Shown here: positions 18,125-27,358 of the stretch, piece after piece
Layout of the letters: each line of letters begins with the position of its first letter
How positions within the stretch are numbered: the first letter of the stretch is position 1
NCBI RefSeq assembly: GCF_021390535.1
Contig: NZ_JAJUXG010000011.1
Coordinates: forward strand, 62,001-126,000
Length of the DNA: 64,000 nt
Direction: 5' to 3'
From: Dyadobacter sp. CY312
GTDB taxonomy: Bacteria > Bacteroidota > Bacteroidia > Cytophagales > Spirosomataceae
Notes under the pieces: model-generated
What the model saw: the letters and a program-made list of their open reading frames with translations, nothing else
Told to the model about the DNA's origin: nothing
Databases searched by the model: none
Made by a program: the position numbers and the translations under genes

Positions 18125-19210
18125 ATGCGTCCCATTCTGACAACCTCTGCTTCTGGCAGAATATGTCTTTTCGGCGAGCATCAGGATTATCTGGGATTAC
18201 CAGTCATTGCAGCAGCTATTTCGAGACGAATAGCAATAACGGGCGGCTACCGACCCGACAATCAGATCGTAATTCACCTGCCAGATATCGATCAGCAGGA
18301 ATCATTCGAACTTTTACCTGAAATACCTTATACAAGTCCGCGTGATTATTTCAAAAGCGCAATCAACGTTCTTAAACGCGATGGATTCAACTTTTCAAGA
18401 GGCTTAGAGGTAACAGTGCATGGCAACATTCCCATTAATTCGGGAACATCAAGTTCATCTGCATTACTAGTTGCCTGGATCAATTTTCTGACCAATATGG
18501 CTGATGTTCCTGTGAGCAAAACGCGCGCAGAAATAGGTGAACTTGCTTACCGTGCCGAAGTGCTGGAATTTGGTGAGCCGGGCGGTATGATGGATCATTA
18601 TTCTACTTCGGTAGGCGAAGTGATTTACCTACAATCCACTCCAACCATTAAGCTTGAAGTATTCCAACCGGCATTGGGCACCTTTGTGCTTGGAGATTCA
18701 CGGCAGGCAAAAGACACGCTTGGCGTGCTAAAACATGTGAAATTCGGTATGCTGGATGCCATTGATAAGATAAAAAAGAAAGACCCGACATTCTCTTTGC
18801 ATACGTTCCCGGCAGATTTGGCTTCTGATTTTAAAGCTTTATTAACAGAAGCTGAATATACACTTCTGAAAGGTAACTTGTCTGACAGAGACGTTCTAAA
18901 AGAGGCGTTGCAGATGTTTCAGGCTAACGACATAGATCATCAGCGTTTTGGTCAGCTGCTAAGTATTCACCAGGAAAGTTTGCGAGATGCCAAGAAGGTA
19001 TCAACACCAAAAATAAACGGAATGATTGACGCCGCACTTGCCGCAGGCGCGTTTGGAGCCAAGATCAACGGATCCGGAGGAGGAGGATGTATGTTTGCCT
19101 ACGCACCTGAAAACCCCGAACTCGTGGCTCAGGCAATTGAAAAAGCAGGAGGTACTGCCTATTTGATTAAAGTAGCAGAAGGTACAGATAAGCGACTGCT
19201 GACAAGATAA
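18125..19210 (+). CDS. GHMP-family sugar kinase (galactokinase-like)
   Basis: 361 residues from the ATG at 18125; an upstream in-frame ATG (18074) is less likely because a promoter box abuts it and because the family motif then starts too late. Motif 1 GRICLFGEHQDYLG resembles the galactokinase signature, motif 2 PINSGTSSSSALLVAW is the GHMP phosphate loop, GEPGGMMDHYS contains the likely catalytic Asp, and motif 3 is GAKINGSGGGGCMF. It should phosphorylate a sugar with ATP in the cytosol; the exact sugar is unknown. Neighbours are a LacI regulator and a GH109-like protein, so galactose or N-acetylgalactosamine is a reasonable guess only. Confidence 0.82.
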   Translation: MRPILTTSASGRICLFGEHQDYLGLPVIAAAISRRIAITGGYRPDNQIVIHLPDIDQQESFELLPEIPYTSPRDYFKSAINVLKRDGFNFSRGLEVTVHGNIPINSGTSSSSALLVAWINFLTNMADVPVSKTRAEIGELAYRAEVLEFGEPGGMMDHYSTSVGEVIYLQSTPTIKLEVFQPALGTFVLGDSRQAKDTLGVLKHVKFGMLDAIDKIKKKDPTFSLHTFPADLASDFKALLTEAEYTLLKGNLSDRDVLKEALQMFQANDIDHQRFGQLLSIHQESLRDAKKVSTPKINGMIDAALAAGAFGAKINGSGGGGCMFAYAPENPELVAQAIEKAGGTAYLIKVAEGTDKRLLTR

Positions 19211-19305
19211 TATCATTGAATTACCGACTATTCCTAACCCATAAATTAAAACAAAGTGCTGTGAACCAGCAGTACTGACTATTCCTAATCTTATCTTTCA
19301 TATCA

Positions 19306-20703
19306 ATGAACTCAGGTCAAGAACGTAGAAGTTTTCTAAAAAAAGGTCTGCTGGGCAGTATGGGCCTTTATGGTTTTTCGCAACACGATCCTGTTAGTTT
19401 GGATGGTGAGCAATATCCAGGATTCCAGGCGCCACCAGCTACGGGTAAATCCGTAATTGACCTGAAAGTGGCTCCCATCAAACAAGTGAAGGTTGGATTG
19501 ATCGGTATCGGAGCTCGTGGAAGTGGTCATGTGAGCCAATTTGCAGCCTTGTTTCCCGACAAAGCAAAGGTTACTGCCATATGTGACATTCAGCCTGACC
19601 GTGTAGCAAAATCGGCTGCAAAGCTGAAAGAGAAAGGTCAGGACGCTGTTACTTATTCAGGGAAAATTGACTCCTGGAAGGAAATGGTAAAACGCGACGA
19701 TATTGATCTGGTTGTGATTGCAACGCCCTGGAGAGACCACGTTCCTATGGCCGTTTATGCCATGAAACAGGGAAAACATGTGGTGATAGAAGTTCCTGCT
19801 GCACTGACCATCGACGAATGCTGGCAACTTGTGAATACCGCCGAAGAAACTCAGCGGAATTGCATGATGATGGAAAACGTTTGTTACGGCGACGAAGAGT
19901 TGTGGGTGCTAAACATGGTGCAGCAAGAAGTGTTTGGAACGCTTACTTATGCAGAAGCGGCCTATATCCACAACCTGACCGACTTGATGCTGAGTGAAAA
20001 AGGATATTACGATTTCTGGCGATTGAAGGAAAATATAGCACACGACGGAAACCTGTATCCGATGCATGGACTCGGTCCAGTTGCACAGTATCTGGAGATT
20101 CTTCGCGGCGACCGCTTTGAGCACATCGTTTCCATGAGTAGTCTGGAAGCATCCCTGTCAGAAAGTATCAAGAAACTTCCTTCGGGGCATCCTTATTCCG
20201 GATTTAAAGGAACGATTCGTCATGGAGATATGAATACTTCAATGATCAAAACGAATAAAGGGCGCATGATCACGCTGAAACATGATGTGGTGTCTCCGCG
20301 TCCGTATGACCGTATCAATGCGCTGGCTGGTACACATGCTTATCATGAAGGTTATCCAAGCAGACTTTCGATCATCGACAAAGGTCATGCTTTCCTTAAA
20401 GAAGCGGATTACAGCGAATACAAAAGCAAATACAAACATCCGATTTGGGATAAATTAAAAAAAGAAATTGAAGTAAATGGCGGGCACGGCGGAATGGACT
20501 TTGTATTGATATACAGGATCATAGACGCACTTAACAACGGTCGACCTATGGACATGGACGTTTACGATGCCTCAACATGGAGTTCAGTAATTCCGCTTTC
20601 CGAAGTTTCGGTAAATAAAGGAAACGTTCCTGTTAAATTCCCCGACTTTACCAGAGGTAAATGGAAAGAGAAAAGGGATTTGGGGATTATGAAGAGTTTG
20701 TAA
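19306..20703 (+). CDS. GH109-like Gfo/Idh/MocA family protein with Tat leader
   Basis: 465 residues. Starts with a twin-arginine leader (RRSFLKKGLLGSMG), so it is likely exported folded with its cofactor. A Rossmann domain follows (VKVGLIGIGARGSGH, residues about 64-80; VVIEVPAALT replaces the EKP of classic members), then the C-terminal alpha/beta domain. The blocks NLYPMHGLGPVAQY, HGDMNTSMIKT and GGHGGMDFVL match glycoside hydrolase family 109, NAD-dependent alpha-N-acetylgalactosaminidases. It lies 95 bases after the GHMP kinase gene, in a spacer with a direct repeat GACTATTCCTAA (starting near 19226 and 19277). A 14-bp hairpin terminator follows it. Confidence 0.82.
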   Translation: MNSGQERRSFLKKGLLGSMGLYGFSQHDPVSLDGEQYPGFQAPPATGKSVIDLKVAPIKQVKVGLIGIGARGSGHVSQFAALFPDKAKVTAICDIQPDRVAKSAAKLKEKGQDAVTYSGKIDSWKEMVKRDDIDLVVIATPWRDHVPMAVYAMKQGKHVVIEVPAALTIDECWQLVNTAEETQRNCMMMENVCYGDEELWVLNMVQQEVFGTLTYAEAAYIHNLTDLMLSEKGYYDFWRLKENIAHDGNLYPMHGLGPVAQYLEILRGDRFEHIVSMSSLEASLSESIKKLPSGHPYSGFKGTIRHGDMNTSMIKTNKGRMITLKHDVVSPRPYDRINALAGTHAYHEGYPSRLSIIDKGHAFLKEADYSEYKSKYKHPIWDKLKKEIEVNGGHGGMDFVLIYRIIDALNNGRPMDMDVYDASTWSSVIPLSEVSVNKGNVPVKFPDFTRGKWKEKRDLGIMKSL

Positions 20704-20707
20704 GAAA

Positions 20708-20754
20708 ATTAGCGCCGTAAATTAACCTGACTACCGGTTTTTTACGGCGCTAAT
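20708..20754 (+). terminator. Terminator hairpin after the GH109-like gene
   Basis: ATTAGCGCCGTAAA (20708-20721) pairs perfectly with TTTACGGCGCTAAT (20741-20754); the stem extends through T-rich and A-rich bases and an AACC/GGTT inner helix. Confidence 0.75.
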
Positions 20755-20925
20755 CATTTAGCCGCTACCAGACCACACTTCCTTTTTTTAATACCGAAAT
20801 CATTTTCGATGCACATTAAAACAGTCCATGACACCCCTTAAACTCAAAAGACCAGGCTGCGCTTTGTAAAACAAAATACTAGTTGCAATTTTATTGGCGA
20901 CAAACAAGTTACTCTTCTTATCCCA

Positions 20926-23900
20926 ATGAAACATTTACTACTTGCTTTTACACTGCTGGTTTCACTTCATGTTACCGCGCAGAATTCAGGAGTTTATTTC
21001 ACCTCCTACCCTTCACTAAGTCCGGATGCCAAAACAGCAGTTTTCAGTTTTGATTCAGATCTTTGGAAGGTTGATATAAGCTCTGGTGCGGCCACCCGCA
21101 TAACCGCCATGCAGGGTGAAGAAACCAATGCACATTTCTCCCCCGACGGGCAATGGATCGCATTTAGCAGCACCGAAAACGGTAATAGCGACGTTTATGT
21201 GGTTGCTTCCACGGGTGGGCTTATCCGTCAGCTTACTTATCACAGCACTTACGATCTGGTAGAAGCCTGGTCATGGGACTCCAAAACCATTTATTTCGAA
21301 TCTGGTTCCCAAAACAGCGGTACAACCTTTAAAATCTCGGTAAATGGCGGAACGCCGGAACGGGTTTTCTCTCATTATTTCAACCGGGTTCACAATGTGG
21401 CTCTGGCAGGTGACGAAGTGTTTTTCAATGATACCTGGGAAAGTGACAACCAGGCGATGCGTAAAGGATACAAAGGCGACTTCAATCCCGACATCCAGTC
21501 GTACAACCTGAAAACAAAAGAATATAAAAAGTATACAGATTACCGTGGAAAAGACATGTGGCCCACCGCCGACAAAAACGGCCAGGTTTACTTCGTTTCT
21601 GACGAACAGAATGGCAACTACAATTTATATACTTTCATTAACCAAAAGAAGACAGTGCTGACCCAGTTCACGGAGTCGATTAAACGGCCTCAGGTCAGTG
21701 CGGACGGTAGTAAGGTTATTTTCGAAAAAGATTATCAACTCTGGATTTATGATGTTGCTTCAAAGCAGTCGCAACAGATAAAACCAGACCTGATGCGAAA
21801 TATAACCCTTCCGAAATTACAGGATTTTGACATTAAAAATGAGATCTCCGCATTTGATGTATGTCCTGATAACAAGAAAATCGCCTTCACATCCAGAGGA
21901 CAGCTATTTGTTTCGGATATCAAAGGGAAATTTGTCAAACAACTTCCAACGCGTGCCAATGGACGGGCTTTGGAGGTTAAATGGCTTTCGGACAGCATTA
22001 CACTGGTATTCAGCCAGACCGTGGGTGGGTATCAGAACTGGTTTACGATCGCTGCTGACGGAAAAGGCAAGGAAAAACAGATCACGAAGGATACGCAAAG
22101 CAACCGTGCTCTTAGTCTGAACAAAGACAAAACATCAGGAGTATACCTCAGCGGGCGTAATGAAGTGAGAATCCTGGATCTGAAAACAATGGAGAGCAAA
22201 ACACTCCTTAAAGAGGAACTGTGGGGGCTTTATAATGATACTCCGGTTTTTTCGCTAAACGGGGAATACATTTTGTTCACCGCTTACCGCGATTTTGAAA
22301 CCGATATTTTCCTGCATCATATCAAGAAGAACGAAACGATCAATTTATCCCAAACCGGTATCTCAGAAAATGGGCCTGTGTGGTCATCCGACAGCAAGTA
22401 TCTCTATTTTACATCGGACAGGATGAACCCGTCTTACCCGTTTGGTCCAAAAAGTCCGAAGGTGTACCGCCTTGAGCTAACCAAACTGGACGAACCTTAC
22501 AGGACAGATAAGTTTGATGAGCTCTTCAAAAAAGAGGAAAAGAAAGATGATAACGAAGATTCTAACAAGGATAAAAAAGGAAAGGAAACTAAAAAGACAA
22601 AAGAAGCAGCCAAGAAAAAAGAAGAGAAACCATTGGTCCCGATAAAAATAGATTTGGCCGATATTATGGATCGGCTTGAACTGGTTAGTCCGTCTTTTGG
22701 AAGCCAGGGAGCGCCGTACGTGATCCAGAAGGACAGCAAAACCTATGTATTTTATACCTCCGACCACGGCGAGGGAAAAACAGCGATCTGGAAAACAACC
22801 TATGAGCCATTCGAACCCACCAAAACCGAAAAAGTGGATGATGCAAACGGTTTTGAAGTGGCGGCAGCGGGCGACAAGTATTACATCCTGGCTGATGGAA
22901 AAATTAAAACCCTTGATTTTGACAAAGGGAAAACAGAGGCCATAGACGTGAGCTTCACCTTTCAGAAAAACCTGTCTGATGAGTTTCATCAAATGTTTTA
23001 TGAAGCCTGGGCTGGTGTGGAAGAAAATTTTTACAATGAAACATTCCATAAAGCGGACTGGAAAGCGCTCCGCGACAAGTACGCGTACTTTTTGCCTTAC
23101 CTGACAAGTCGGAATGACTTCCGTATTTTGTTCAATGATTTGTTGGGTGAGCTAAATGCTTCACACCTCGGGTTGCGTTCCACTGGCAAAGAGGAGTCGG
23201 TTTACTACAAAACCAACACGATAGAAACGGGATTGCTTTTTGAACCTGGGAAACCGTATGTGATTCAGCGTGTTATTAAAAGGAGTGCTGCAGATAAGGA
23301 AGATAAAAAATTCCTTACGGGTGATATCCTCACGCATGTCAACGGAATTGCAGTGGATACTACCAAAAACCGTGACTGGTATTTCACCAAACCTTCTTCC
23401 GTTCGTGAAGTTGAATTAAAATTAAAACGTAAAGGCGTTGATACCACTTACACGGTAAAAATCCATCCACAGGCTTCGCTAAACGGAAACCTGTATGATG
23501 AGTGGATTGATTGGAATCAGGAATATGTGGACAAAAACAGCAAAAACCGGATTGCATACGTACACATGAAAAACATGGGACTGGCTGAGTATGAGAAATT
23601 CGTAGTCGACATGACTCGCGATTGGTACAAAAAAGACGCACTGATTTTCGATTTACGTAACAATACCGGGGGAAATGTCCATGATCTTGTACTGGATTTT
23701 TTAGCCAGAAAACCGTATATGAAATGGAAATATCGGGAAGGAGCAGCCACTACACAGCCAAACTTTGGCGTAGCAGCCAAACCTATTGTGCTGCTGATTA
23801 ATGAACAGTCGCTCTCCGATGCAGAAGTAACAGCTGCCGGTTTTAAGGAACTTAAACTTGGAAAAATTATCGGCACGGAAACCTACCGCTGGATTATATT

Positions 23901-24099
23901 CACATCCGGCAAAGGACTGGTCGATGGCTCTTTTTATCGCCTGCCTGCATGGGGATGTTACACGCTTGACGGCAAAAACCTTGAACAGGAAGGAGTTACA
24001 CCTGACATTTATGTCAAACAAACATTCTCCGAAAGGCTAAACAACGTAGATCCACAGCTTCAACGTGCGATCGACGAGATTATGAAGGATTTGAAATAA
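20926..24099 (+). CDS. Tricorn-like S41 family protease
   Basis: 1057 residues. Signal peptide about 1-18, so it is periplasmic. Two N-terminal beta-propeller regions of PD40/WD40-like repeats (for example SPDGQWIAFSSTENGNSDVY and WSSDSKYLYFTSDRM) span about 25-510. A very Lys/Glu-rich segment occupies about 525-570. The C-terminal half holds a C1-type helical region, a PDZ-like domain (GDILTHVNGIAVD) and an S41 peptidase core with FDLRNNTGGN and NEQSLSDAE, which carries the likely nucleophile Ser. Tricorn proteins degrade peptides. It is preceded by a terminator and so is monocistronic. Confidence 0.9.
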   Translation: MKHLLLAFTLLVSLHVTAQNSGVYFTSYPSLSPDAKTAVFSFDSDLWKVDISSGAATRITAMQGEETNAHFSPDGQWIAFSSTENGNSDVYVVASTGGLIRQLTYHSTYDLVEAWSWDSKTIYFESGSQNSGTTFKISVNGGTPERVFSHYFNRVHNVALAGDEVFFNDTWESDNQAMRKGYKGDFNPDIQSYNLKTKEYKKYTDYRGKDMWPTADKNGQVYFVSDEQNGNYNLYTFINQKKTVLTQFTESIKRPQVSADGSKVIFEKDYQLWIYDVASKQSQQIKPDLMRNITLPKLQDFDIKNEISAFDVCPDNKKIAFTSRGQLFVSDIKGKFVKQLPTRANGRALEVKWLSDSITLVFSQTVGGYQNWFTIAADGKGKEKQITKDTQSNRALSLNKDKTSGVYLSGRNEVRILDLKTMESKTLLKEELWGLYNDTPVFSLNGEYILFTAYRDFETDIFLHHIKKNETINLSQTGISENGPVWSSDSKYLYFTSDRMNPSYPFGPKSPKVYRLELTKLDEPYRTDKFDELFKKEEKKDDNEDSNKDKKGKETKKTKEAAKKKEEKPLVPIKIDLADIMDRLELVSPSFGSQGAPYVIQKDSKTYVFYTSDHGEGKTAIWKTTYEPFEPTKTEKVDDANGFEVAAAGDKYYILADGKIKTLDFDKGKTEAIDVSFTFQKNLSDEFHQMFYEAWAGVEENFYNETFHKADWKALRDKYAYFLPYLTSRNDFRILFNDLLGELNASHLGLRSTGKEESVYYKTNTIETGLLFEPGKPYVIQRVIKRSAADKEDKKFLTGDILTHVNGIAVDTTKNRDWYFTKPSSVREVELKLKRKGVDTTYTVKIHPQASLNGNLYDEWIDWNQEYVDKNSKNRIAYVHMKNMGLAEYEKFVVDMTRDWYKKDALIFDLRNNTGGNVHDLVLDFLARKPYMKWKYREGAATTQPNFGVAAKPIVLLINEQSLSDAEVTAAGFKELKLGKIIGTETYRWIIFTSGKGLVDGSFYRLPAWGCYTLDGKNLEQEGVTPDIYVKQTFSERLNNVDPQLQRAIDEIMKDLK

Positions 24100-24130
24100 G
24101 GAATTCTTTACTAGCATCTTAGAATTAAAT

Positions 24131-24167
24131 TCTCCCAAATCTGTCAAGAATGGCATGATTTGGGGGA
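24131..24167. terminator. Hairpin between convergent protease and thioredoxin genes
   Basis: TCTCCCAAATC (24131-24141) pairs with GATTTGGGGGA (24157-24167), 11 bp with one wobble and a 15-base loop. There is no T run; its position between converging genes suggests termination. Confidence 0.45.
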
Positions 24168-24215
24168 ACAAATGTGCGTTTCCGGTCTTATTGCATTTTA
24201 AAGGATGATCGAAAA

Positions 24216-25562
24216 TCAAAGAGTTTGTGGAATTAATAATTTTTCCAGCCGCTCATCTAACTCTTCCGGACTGAGATTCATATCCAAAATCCTTCCTTCT
24301 TTATCGATTAATATGCTGGTTGGGATGCCTGTAATTTTATATTTTTCAAACAATGTATTTACAGAATCGGATCGTATTTGCGGCCATTGAATCTGGTATT
24401 TACTAATCCCGTTCGTTAAAGTGACCGGCTTATCACCTGCTATTCCAACAAACTCAACCTGGGTTTTGTCAATCCTACTGTAAATTTCGTTGAGCTTGGG
24501 TAGAGCAGCCACACAACCCCGACACCCGGTTCCCCAAAAATCGATGAAGACATATTTCCCTTTCAATGAATTTGAGGCAATATTTTTTTGGGATAAAAAT
24601 TCCTTCGCCTCAAACGGTTCCAACATGTTTCCTACCTGAATAATATGTTCATTTTTTGTATCGCCAGGATCAAATCCCTCCAACATCAGAACTTCACTAT
24701 ACCAGTCAACTCCCAGGTTTTTATATTTTTTACCACCTAACAAATTCCCCAGACTAATTACCTGATCAACTTCTACTAAATCACTCTTGGCCAGATTTAC
24801 TTCCTCTATTCTCGCAGGAGCGGCAACAATGGCAGTTCTTTCAAAACTTGGCTTTGTAAAACCGGTGGAAGAAATGAGTATCTCTATCTCCTTCCCATTC
24901 ACAGTCAGCTTACTTGATGCAAATCTGGGGAAATTATATACAAAATCTCCATGAAGTTGCTTCATCAGCATCGGTACCTGAGCCGTTACAACCTTTCCAT
25001 TACGAATCTTCTCATACTTTACTATAAAAGGCTCCGTGTACTTTTTAAAACTATTTACGCTACCATTCCCTATCACTTCCGGGTTGAACGGCTTTTCATC
25101 TCCAAAATCAAGGTTATTATTCGTATCGATCATCGCAGCCCAGTTCCCGTTCTGATCTACGCCCCAAATCACGTAAACTGAGCTCTTTATCGGCGATTCC
25201 GACAGGTTCTTTTCATCTGGAATCCAGTTCCATGATTTCTGTAACCCTTCATAAAATCCTTTGCTAAGTTTCCCTTGTTTGTAATTCTGATATAGCAGCT
25301 GACGATGATCAAGCCACACCTGTTCCTTTTTTACATGAGACCACCCTTTTGGAATATTTTTGATTGGCAAACGAATACGTAACCATTCATCCTGCTCAGG
25401 ATCTCCTTTACGCTCTCCATTCAGTATAGACCACCCGGGTATGAATGGGCCATAACCCTGGTGATATTCAAAAGGTAAGCTTATCCGCTTACTCTCCTCC
25501 TTCCCTTCGCAACTCAGCAGAAAAATGAGCAATAGCAATGACAAAAATTTGAATCCTTTCAT
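24216..25562 (-). CDS. Thioredoxin-domain lipoprotein (TlpA-like)
   Basis: 448 residues. The lipobox LLSC gives Cys18 as the lipid site. A long N-terminal region of unknown fold (about 25-310, with a WGVDQNGNWAAMIDTNNNLDFG stretch) is followed by a TlpA-type thioredoxin domain with GCRGC, the redox pair being Cys347 and Cys350, and the cis-proline in GIPTSILID. It is expected to act as a thiol-disulfide exchanger in the periplasm; the N-terminal region probably recognises a partner. The gene is preceded by a strong hairpin, so it is transcribed alone. Confidence 0.85.
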   Translation of the reverse strand: MKGFKFLSLLLLIFLLSCEGKEESKRISLPFEYHQGYGPFIPGWSILNGERKGDPEQDEWLRIRLPIKNIPKGWSHVKKEQVWLDHRQLLYQNYKQGKLSKGFYEGLQKSWNWIPDEKNLSESPIKSSVYVIWGVDQNGNWAAMIDTNNNLDFGDEKPFNPEVIGNGSVNSFKKYTEPFIVKYEKIRNGKVVTAQVPMLMKQLHGDFVYNFPRFASSKLTVNGKEIEILISSTGFTKPSFERTAIVAAPARIEEVNLAKSDLVEVDQVISLGNLLGGKKYKNLGVDWYSEVLMLEGFDPGDTKNEHIIQVGNMLEPFEAKEFLSQKNIASNSLKGKYVFIDFWGTGCRGCVAALPKLNEIYSRIDKTQVEFVGIAGDKPVTLTNGISKYQIQWPQIRSDSVNTLFEKYKITGIPTSILIDKEGRILDMNLSPEELDERLEKLLIPQTL

Positions 25563-25677
25563 GTCCTGATTAGAGTAACGTTACAAGATTGAAACTTATG
25601 AGTAACGGCAAGTATCACTTAGGATAGAACGGGCATTACTTAAAAAGAAGAAATTTCTTACTGAAAGCTACTAATAA

Positions 25678-25734
25678 AATAAGACTGATTACCGTCAGAA
25701 AATTTAAATTTCTGTTTCGGTAGCCAGTCTTATT
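25678..25734 (-). terminator. Large terminator hairpin after the second Uma2 gene
   Basis: Arms 25678-25694 and 25718-25734 form a 17-bp stem with two non-Watson-Crick positions, capped by a second palindrome centred on AATTTAAATT. On the minus strand a T-rich run follows the stem. Confidence 0.75.
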
Positions 25735-25746
25735 ACTGCCTTAATA

Positions 25747-26316
25747 TTATAAGTGAAGATCCACAGTCAATCCCTTCAACAATTCTTCCCCACTCAATTG
25801 TGTATTTTCTCCAACTTTCGTTTCAACCAATCCGGCGTTGCGGTAGATATAGACGGTTTTATTGAAGCGGTCTATCAACCAACCCAACTTGCAGCCATTG
25901 GAGCGGTATTCTTCCATTTTTCTTTTCAAATCCGAAAGATTATCACTTGCTGACACTACCTCCACAACAAGATCCGGGCATATAGGAGCAAACTTGGTAC
26001 GATCGGCTTCCAAAATAGCCTCCCACCGTTCCTTTGCTATCCAGGATACATCAGGTGAACGCACGGCGCCGTCAGGCAGTGTAAATCCGGCAGAAGAATC
26101 AAAAACATAGCCTGCTTTAGACTGACGATTCCAAAGCCAGATCTGACCATTTATATCTGAATTGTAAAATCCTGTATCAGATCCTGTTGGTGCCATAACA
26201 ATGATATTACCTTCTTTATCCCTTTCTAATAATAACTGCGAATTAGCCTGACAGAGATCAAAAAACATATCATCTGTAAACTTCGCAATGGAATTGATTT
26301 TCAATGGTAGTTCCAT
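25747..26316 (-). CDS. Uma2 family (DUF820) putative restriction-like nuclease
   Basis: 189 residues. PD-(D/E)xK core: SPDVSWI with an Asp, then CPDLVVEVVSASD with the Glu, and DLKRKMEEY supplying the Lys, followed by LGWLIDRFNKTVYIY. It clearly differs from the other Uma2 protein of this window (different N-terminus and spacing), so it is not a recent duplicate. The role of the family is unknown. It is followed by a large terminator and preceded by tyrA on the same strand with a 53-base gap. Confidence 0.85.
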   Translation of the reverse strand: MELPLKINSIAKFTDDMFFDLCQANSQLLLERDKEGNIIVMAPTGSDTGFYNSDINGQIWLWNRQSKAGYVFDSSAGFTLPDGAVRSPDVSWIAKERWEAILEADRTKFAPICPDLVVEVVSASDNLSDLKRKMEEYRSNGCKLGWLIDRFNKTVYIYRNAGLVETKVGENTQLSGEELLKGLTVDLHL

Positions 26317-26369
26317 AACATCGTCATTTTAACAGACAGAAAGTTAACAATTTTTTAGAAACAGAACCC

Positions 26370-27227
26370 CTATTTCTTCTCAATACCCGCCAAAATTCTT
26401 CCTATATCATTGGCGCGGTTCATGATCGACAAACTGGTGTCAATATCCTTATTATCAATGGCGTCTTTGAATTTTTTCAGCAATTCGATATAGTCGCCCA
26501 GTGCCTTGGATACGTTTTGTTTATTCTGATCAAAGATCGGAGCCCACATTTGAGGTGAGCTTTTAGCAAGCCTTACGGTAGACGAAAAACCGGTACTTGC
26601 CATATCGAAAATAGCTCTCTCATCACGTTCTTTATCCAAAACGGTTAGCCCAAGAGCGAAAGAACTAATGTGGCTCAAATGCGATACATAAGCCAGATGC
26701 AGATCGTGTTCGATCGGTTTCATGTAATGGATTTTCATGCCAACATCCCGAAGGAAGGTTTCTACAAGTCCGAGTGAATCTGGATGTGTATTTTCCCTGT
26801 CGCAGATGATCACGTTTTTGTTTTCCAAAAGCTCCTTAAAAGCAGCTCCCGGGCCCGAATTTTCCGTACCAGCCATCGGATGAACAGCAACAAACTGACT
26901 TCGTTTCGCATGATTTTCAATCAGTTTGCAGATTTGTTCTTTTGTTGATCCCAAATCCATGATTGTACGCCCCTCAGGAAGCCTGTCGAGCATGTATGGA
27001 AGCAAAGTAGTGATCACGTCCACAGGTGTAGCAAGCACATTAAGCTCCGCTATCTGAAGTGATTCTTCCAGCGTTACTATTTCATCAACAATTCCCTTTG
27101 CCAATGCAATTTTCTGGTTCACAACAGAACTATCAACCCCGACAAATTTAACATGCGGATACTTTTCACGAAGTCCCAACGCAAACGAGCCTCCAAGCAA
27201 ACCAACACCTATTATACTGATAACCAT
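26370..27227 (-). CDS. tyrA: Prephenate dehydrogenase
   Basis: 285 residues. N-terminal Rossmann domain with the nucleotide motif GVGLLGGSFALGLR (residues about 7-20), then the helical dimerisation domain with AVHPMAGTENSGP and LSHISSFALGL, both typical of the TyrA family. It oxidises prephenate to 4-hydroxyphenylpyruvate with NAD(P) in tyrosine biosynthesis, in the cytosol. No ACT or chorismate mutase domain is fused. The aminotransferase gene lies immediately upstream on the same strand with a 131-base spacer, a usual pairing in Bacteroidota aromatic clusters. Confidence 0.9.
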   Translation of the reverse strand: MVISIIGVGLLGGSFALGLREKYPHVKFVGVDSSVVNQKIALAKGIVDEIVTLEESLQIAELNVLATPVDVITTLLPYMLDRLPEGRTIMDLGSTKEQICKLIENHAKRSQFVAVHPMAGTENSGPGAAFKELLENKNVIICDRENTHPDSLGLVETFLRDVGMKIHYMKPIEHDLHLAYVSHLSHISSFALGLTVLDKERDERAIFDMASTGFSSTVRLAKSSPQMWAPIFDQNKQNVSKALGDYIELLKKFKDAIDNKDIDTSLSIMNRANDIGRILAGIEKK

Positions 27228-27240
27228 TGTATTTCTATAT

Positions 27241-27358
27241 TAGCAGACTCCCACAGAGCCGTAATTCTTAATTATCAACCGAGCAACCCAGTTAATTGTC
27301 AAGCGTGACCCCGGTTAATTTCTCATTCTTAACTGTCGCCCACGCCCCCGGTCAATTC
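27241..27358. repeat. Low-complexity intergenic repeat with CCCCGGT units
   Basis: The spacer between tyrA and the aminotransferase gene contains repeated GACCCCGGTTAATTTCT and CCCCCGGTCAATTCTTAATTT units. A similar stretch lies between modA and modB, so it looks like a dispersed intergenic family. Confidence 0.45.

Noticed and set aside
22477..23049. 190-residue minus-strand frame inside the tricorn-like protease gene
   Set aside because: Its Phe/Leu-rich sequence is the complement of the Lys/Glu-rich segment of the protease; no family resemblance.
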